A program made the translations under genes and the position numbers. From Christensenellaceae bacterium (GTDB lineage Bacteria > Bacillota > Clostridia > Christensenellales > Aristaeellaceae), in NCBI GenBank assembly GCA_020025205.1, contig JAHHSO010000009.1:1-64000 (forward strand): a stretch of DNA of 64,000 bases. The letters are read 5' to 3'. Below the pieces are notes generated by a model. It did not search any database, was not told the origin of the DNA, and saw only the letters and a program-made list of their open reading frames with translations. This document shows positions 60,612 through 64,000 of this stretch, in pieces. Position 1 is the first letter of the stretch; each line of letters opens with the position of its first letter.

Positions 60612-60640
60612 TTATATGCTTTTCTTATCGTTCTGTCAAT
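60612..60640 (-). promoter_or_regulatory. Consensus promoter of the regulator bicistron
   Basis: Perfect TTGACA (60635-60640) and perfect TATAAT (60612-60617), spaced by 17 bases on the minus strand. Such a strong core promoter next to an ArsR-type gene suggests repression under basal conditions. Confidence 0.88.
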
Positions 60641-60700
60641 TTTAATTCGACATTTGCAAAACTGATTTTGAATCAAGAAAGAAGGATGAGCATATAAAGG

Positions 60701-60787
60701 AACTTAAAAAAACGGGGCAAACCGACCGCCTTCCTCGCTGAATATCCAGCAAAGGGCACATCAATCATTTGTCCCGTTTTTTAAGTT
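60701..60787 (-). terminator. Long-loop terminator of pyrH
   Basis: About 20-base arms (60701-60721 and 60768-60787), AACTTAAAAAACGGGACAAA type with one or two mismatches, enclose a ~46-base loop. The minus strand ends in GCCCCGTTTTTTT. It begins eight bases after the pyrH stop. The large loop is unusual. Confidence 0.65.
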
Positions 60788-60794
60788 GACTGCC

Positions 60795-61505
60795 TTACGG
60801 ATGCACGTTGGTGCCCATCGGGTCGCCTTCAATGACGCGCAGGATGTTCTGCGGATCATCCAGGCCAAACACACGGATGCTCGGCACGTTGTTCTCGCGG
60901 CAAATGGTAATCGCGGACGCGTCCATCACCTTCAGATCGCGCTCCTGTACCTCCTGATATGTCAAATCCTTGAGGAGCTTCGCATCGGGATTAAGGCGCG
61001 GATCACTGTCATAGACGCCATCCACATTCTTGGCAAGCAAGATCGCATCTGCACCGATTTCAACCGCACGCAGCGCCGCAGCAGTATCCGTGGAGAAGAA
61101 TGGGTTGCCGGTACCGCAGGCAAAGATCACAATGCGGCCCTTTTCAAGATGACGCACTGCGCGGCGATAGGTGTACGGCTCACAAAACCTGTTCATTTCA
61201 ACCGCAGACATCACGCGGGTCGGAATACCCAAACGCTCCACAGCGTCCTGCATGGCAATGCTGTTGATTGCCGTGCCGAGCATACCCATATGGTCTGCAT
61301 TGATGGCAGTCATCTTGGCGGCAGGACCCTGACGGCCGCGCCAGATATTGCCAGCGCCAATCACGATGGCAATTTCCGTGCCGGTCTCGTGCAGCTCAGA
61401 AATGACGGATGCCACACGATCAATCTGTTCAAAGTCAAAAAGTCGGCCATGTTCGCCCAGTGCTTCGCCGCTGAGCTTCACCAGTACACGCTTATACTTT
61501 GGCAT
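60795..61505 (-). CDS. pyrH: UMP kinase
   Basis: Phosphorylates UMP to UDP; a hexameric amino-acid-kinase-fold enzyme regulated by GTP and UTP. The 236 residues begin MPKYKRVLVKLSGEALG. VIGAGNIWRG near 55, GMLGTAINS, FACGTGNPFFSTDTAAALRA near 130-149 and AKNVDGVYDSDPR near 160 follow. The ATG at 61505 follows AGAAGGAG; 51 upstream in-frame codons are noncoding leader with hairpins. It follows tsf, from which it is separated by a terminator. Confidence 0.96.
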   Translation of the reverse strand: MPKYKRVLVKLSGEALGEHGRLFDFEQIDRVASVISELHETGTEIAIVIGAGNIWRGRQGPAAKMTAINADHMGMLGTAINSIAMQDAVERLGIPTRVMSAVEMNRFCEPYTYRRAVRHLEKGRIVIFACGTGNPFFSTDTAAALRAVEIGADAILLAKNVDGVYDSDPRLNPDAKLLKDLTYQEVQERDLKVMDASAITICRENNVPSIRVFGLDDPQNILRVIEGDPMGTNVHP

Positions 61506-61519
61506 AATACTCTCCTTCT

Positions 61520-61560
61520 GCGGGCTTTGCCCGCCTCCCGTCCTGAGCATGCCGGACGGG
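61520..61560 (-). promoter_or_regulatory. Tandem hairpins in the pyrH leader
   Basis: Two GC-rich stems lie directly upstream of the pyrH ribosome site: CCCGTCC/GGACGGG (61537-61560) and GCGGGC/GCCCGC with a three-base loop (61520-61534). The second abuts AGAAGGAG. They may tune pyrH translation; no U-run follows. Confidence 0.4.
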
Positions 61561-61716
61561 TTTTCTTCTATGTTGCTGCGGCAAAACGACAGAAACAGAA
61601 TGCCGCAAATGCATCGAAAGTAAACCGGACACGCCTGTATTTCGTCATGCAATGTCAAATTCCTTCACGCTGCAATGTTTCTTCATGCGATTTACTTCAA
61701 AATAGACCTGTTTTTC

Positions 61717-61748
61717 AAAAAAAGGGACATGCAACAGCATGTCCCCTT
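61717..61748 (-). terminator. Terminator of rpsB-tsf
   Basis: Nine-base arms GGGACATGC/GCATGTCCC (61724-61732, 61737-61745) with a four-base loop are followed by an eight-base T-run on the minus strand, ten bases after the tsf stop. Confidence 0.9.
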
Positions 61749-61754
61749 TCCGAA

Positions 61755-62663
61755 TTACTTCTTCATCTTGGCCTGCTCGGCAGCGATGTCGGCGGCCAGA
61801 TCGTCGTGGCGCTTTTCCATACCTTCGCCTCGGACGAAGCGGACAAAGCGGACAACATCTGCCTTGCCGTTGAGCATCTTCTGGACGCTGATATCCGGAT
61901 CCTTGACGAACGGCTGATCGAGAAGACAGACTTCCTTGTAGTACTTCTCAATACGGCCTTCGACCATGCGCTCCACGATCTTGGCGGGCTTGCCCTCGTT
62001 GAGAGCCTGCTGCGTCAAAACCTCGCGCTCCTTCTCCAGGTCAGCTGCCGCAACTTCCTCGCGGCGCACACACTGCGGGTTGGCAGCAGCGATATGCATA
62101 ACGAGGTCGTGGCTCATGGTGTTGATCTCATCGTTGATCTCATCACAGGTCAGTTCGGCCATAACGCCGATGCTGCCGCCCATGTGGATGTAGGTGGCAA
62201 CCATGCCGTTCTTCGGCTCGTAGCGTTCAAAGCGGCGCACAGAGATCTTCTCACCGATGGAAGCAGTAGCCTCACCGATCAAATCCTGAACATTCTTGCT
62301 CTCATCCTCATAGAAAGGCTGAGCCAGCATCTCTTCGACAGTGGCCGGAGCCTTCACTGCGATGTGCTTGGCAAAATTGCGGCACAGTGCCTTGAAGCGA
62401 TCAGTGTTAGCAACAAAGTCGGTCTCGCAGTTGACTTCAACCACAACGCCTACGCCATTCTCATCGACGTATGCATCAACCATGCCTTCAGCGGCAACGC
62501 GGCTGGCCTTCTTAGCGGCAGCAGCGAGACCCTTCTCGCGCAGGAAGTCGATGGCCTTATCCATGTCGCCATCGTTCTGGACGAGAGCCTTCTTGCAATC
62601 CATCATGCCGGCGCCGGTGCGCTCGCGCAGTTCCTTAACAAGAGCAGCGGTAATAGTAGCCAT
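61755..62663 (-). CDS. tsf: Elongation factor Ts
   Basis: Guanine-nucleotide exchange factor for EF-Tu. The 302 residues begin with the UBA-like domain ALVKELRERTGAGMMDCKKAL. The TDFV motif (ETDFVANTDRF near 81) and the dimerisation core follow. The longer-than-E. coli length fits Clostridia. It is cotranscribed with rpsB (26-base gap). Confidence 0.97.
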   Translation of the reverse strand: MATITAALVKELRERTGAGMMDCKKALVQNDGDMDKAIDFLREKGLAAAAKKASRVAAEGMVDAYVDENGVGVVVEVNCETDFVANTDRFKALCRNFAKHIAVKAPATVEEMLAQPFYEDESKNVQDLIGEATASIGEKISVRRFERYEPKNGMVATYIHMGGSIGVMAELTCDEINDEINTMSHDLVMHIAAANPQCVRREEVAAADLEKEREVLTQQALNEGKPAKIVERMVEGRIEKYYKEVCLLDQPFVKDPDISVQKMLNGKADVVRFVRFVRGEGMEKRHDDLAADIAAEQAKMKK

Positions 62664-62689
62664 ATCTCGTTCCTCCAGACTTAAAGTGA

Positions 62690-63403
62690 TTACTTCGCTT
62701 CAGCGGCCGGCTCAGCCTGTTCGCCCTGACGGCCTTCCAGAACAGCATCCGCCATCTTGCCGGCGATCAGCTTTACAGCGCGGATCGCATCGTCGTTGCC
62801 CGGAATGACATAATCAACTTCGTCCGGATCGCAGTTGGTATCGACGATTGCGACAACCGGGATGCCCAGCGCACGCGCTTCAGCCACAGCGATGTGCTCC
62901 TTGCGCGGGTCAACCACAAACAGGCAGCCCGGCAGATTCTTCATCTCGCGAATGCCGCCCAGGTTGGCAATCAGCTTTTCACGCTCGGCCATCAGCTTGA
63001 TGACTTCCTTTTTGGGGAGCACTTCAAACTCACCGCGCTCTTCCATCGCGTCAATGGCATTCAGGCGGGCAATACGGGTCTTGATTGTGCGGAAGTTGGT
63101 CATCATGCCGCCCAGCCAGCGGTTATTGACATAGAACATGTTGCAGCGCTTGGCCTCATTCTCGATGGACTCCTGCGCCTGCTTCTTCGTGCCGACGAAC
63201 AGAACGCTCTTGCCTTCCATTGCAACAGAACGGATGAAAGCATACGCTTCGTCGATCTTGCGAACGGTCTTCTGCAGATCAATGATGTAGATACCGTTGC
63301 GCTCAGTGAAGATGTACTGAGCCATCTTGGGGTTCCAGCGGCGGGTCTGGTGGCCAAAGTGAACGCCAGCCTCCAGCAGCTGCTTCATGGAAATAACTGC
63401 CAT
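62690..63403 (-). CDS. rpsB: 30S ribosomal protein S2
   Basis: Late-binding 30S protein at the head-body junction. The 237 residues begin MAVISMKQLLEAGVHFGHQTRRWNP and show FVGTKKQAQESI, NNRWLGGMMTNFRTI and PGNDDAIRAVKLI. A C-terminal Glu/Ala-rich tail follows. AAGGAGG precedes ATG. The leader is about 95 bases, and a palindrome lies inside its promoter. Confidence 0.98.
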   Translation of the reverse strand: MAVISMKQLLEAGVHFGHQTRRWNPKMAQYIFTERNGIYIIDLQKTVRKIDEAYAFIRSVAMEGKSVLFVGTKKQAQESIENEAKRCNMFYVNNRWLGGMMTNFRTIKTRIARLNAIDAMEERGEFEVLPKKEVIKLMAEREKLIANLGGIREMKNLPGCLFVVDPRKEHIAVAEARALGIPVVAIVDTNCDPDEVDYVIPGNDDAIRAVKLIAGKMADAVLEGRQGEQAEPAAEAK

Positions 63404-63505
63404 GTGTGTATTCCTCCTTAGATTTAACCCTCCCTGCGTTTTTCTCCCGTGCGGACCGCAAAGCGGCAGGCGCACAGAAATAGACGCAGGTGCGTTTTCC
63501 TTCCG

Positions 63506-63534
63506 ATCATATCACGGTTTCCGTGAAAAATCAA
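63506..63534 (-). promoter_or_regulatory. Promoter of rpsB-tsf with palindromic spacer
   Basis: TTGATT (63529-63534) and TATGAT (63506-63511) are spaced by 17 bases on the minus strand. The spacer contains a perfect palindrome TCACGG-AAA-CCGTGA (63512-63526), placed where a repressor or activator dimer would contact both boxes. The start would be near 63499. Confidence 0.7.
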
Positions 63535-63597
63535 GATCTTTTTTACGATTTCCCTGCTATTTGCGTCATTTTCACGAATTTTCTGATTTCTGCCGGT

Positions 63598-63630
63598 AAA
63601 AAAATACGCGGCACACAAGCTGTGCCGCGC
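63598..63630 (-). terminator. Terminator of rnpB
   Basis: Ten-base arms GCGCGGCACA/TGTGCCGCGT (63606-63630) with a short loop are followed by seven T on the minus strand, 17 bases beyond the RNase P RNA 3' end. Confidence 0.9.
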
Positions 63631-63646
63631 GGATACATGTCAAAAG

Positions 63647-63988
63647 GTCTGTGAGCGTTGCCTGTAAGCCGAGTTCTGTTAAAGACGGTCATCTATCTAG
63701 ACCCACCGTTACCGATAGGTTCAAGCGAAATCCTGAGAGCATCGGCGGGCCGCCTCAAACGCTCTTTCGTTTCTTGCTCCGAGTGGGGTTTACATCGCGG
63801 ACAAGTCGCCAGGCCGCGGGTGAGCTCTTACCTCACCTTTCCACCCTTACACGCCAAAAGCATGCGGTATATCTCTGTTGCACTTTCCCTGGGGTCACCC
63901 CCGCCGGGTGTTACCCGGCACTCTGCCCTGCGGAGCTCGGACTTTCCTCACACCTTGCGGCGCGCGCCCGTCCAGCAGCCTCACAAAC
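63647..63988 (-). ncRNA. rnpB: RNase P RNA, type A
   Basis: Catalytic RNA removing 5' leaders from pre-tRNA. Conserved pieces on the minus strand are GAGGAAAGTCCGAGCTCC (P4 5' strand region), ACAGAGATATACCGC, the GGTGAGGTAAGAGCTCACC type A P13/P14 region, AACCCCACTCGGAGCAAGA and ACAGAACTCGGCTTACAG (P4 3' strand). The P1 arms GTTTGTGAG/CTCACAGAC define the ends at 63988 and 63647, about 342 bases. YlxR, an RNase P RNA modulator in Bacillus, is encoded in the same window. Confidence 0.95.
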
Positions 63989-63994
63989 GTTGCG

Positions 63995-64000
63995 ATTATA
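63995..64000 (-). promoter_or_regulatory. -10 box of rnpB
   Basis: A perfect TATAAT on the minus strand ends six bases before the inferred 5' end of RNase P RNA at 63988. The -35 lies outside the window. Confidence 0.75.

Noticed and set aside
60786..62684. 632-codon open frame opposite tsf and pyrH
   Set aside because: Crosses two real genes and two terminators; a shadow.
63424..63618. 64-codon minus-strand frame upstream of rpsB
   Set aside because: Lies across the rnpB terminator and the rpsB promoter and leader; no ribosome site or similarity.
1..64000. CRISPR arrays, tRNA or rRNA genes, prophage
   Set aside because: No regularly spaced direct repeats, cloverleaf-type sequences, rRNA signatures or phage genes were seen on either strand.

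Overview
The window is a compact bacterial chromosome segment at roughly 50-55% GC by eye. Almost every gene lies on the minus strand. Gene content and order are those of a Gram-positive, spore-former-related member of the Clostridia (Bacillota). The evidence is PolC-type DNA polymerase III, the yqfC-yqfD sporulation pair next to phoH, the ylxR-ylxQ pair inside the nusA-infB operon, a lipoprotein foldase, YybS upstream of rplI-dnaB, and a type A RNase P RNA. The family or genus cannot be fixed from this sequence alone. No rRNA, tRNA, CRISPR array, prophage or intact insertion sequence was seen.

Following minus-strand transcription from the right edge: rnpB (RNase P RNA), then rpsB-tsf, pyrH, a two-gene regulator module (small helical protein plus ArsR/DUF2087 regulator), frr with a 64-residue protein, uppS-cdsA-dxr-rseP-ispG (isoprenoid, lipid and membrane proteolysis), and polC. 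Next come rimP-nusA-ylxR-ylxQ-infB-rbfA-nrnA-truB-ribF (translation, transcription and RNA metabolism), then rpsO and pnp, an M16 peptidase and an AlkD-like protein. These are followed by a small alarmone synthetase, glmM with a left-handed beta-helix protein, and a short accessory stretch (TSCPD-domain gene on plus, beta-propeller-like protein, TIGR02206-type membrane protein). Then come yybS-rplI-dnaB-topB with three small or membrane genes, a PrsA-like foldase lipoprotein, and an orphan pseudo-receiver protein. The left part holds yqfC-yqfD-phoH-PgpH-ybeY-cdd-era and TrmH-type methyltransferase-plsX-acpP-rnc-smc-ftsY-unknown-dusB.

The main break in this pattern is a plus-strand pair at 9706-13989. 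It encodes a 982-residue double-ASKHA activase of the 2-hydroxyacyl-CoA dehydratase/benzoyl-CoA reductase type and a 443-residue dehydratase-like partner. It has its own near-consensus promoter and is followed by a roughly 600-base gap with several strong terminators. Its substrate is unknown; it is the best candidate here for undescribed biochemistry.

Thirteen likely promoters and many Rho-independent terminators could be placed. Most promoters have a -35/-10 spacing of 17, consistent with sigma-A control of short operons. Several canonical neighbours are missing: gdpP beside rplI, cdaA-cdaR before glmM, dgkA between ybeY and cdd, and ylxP between infB and rbfA. A PgpH-type HD phosphodiesterase is present. 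Function assignments rest on motif recognition only; no database search was run.
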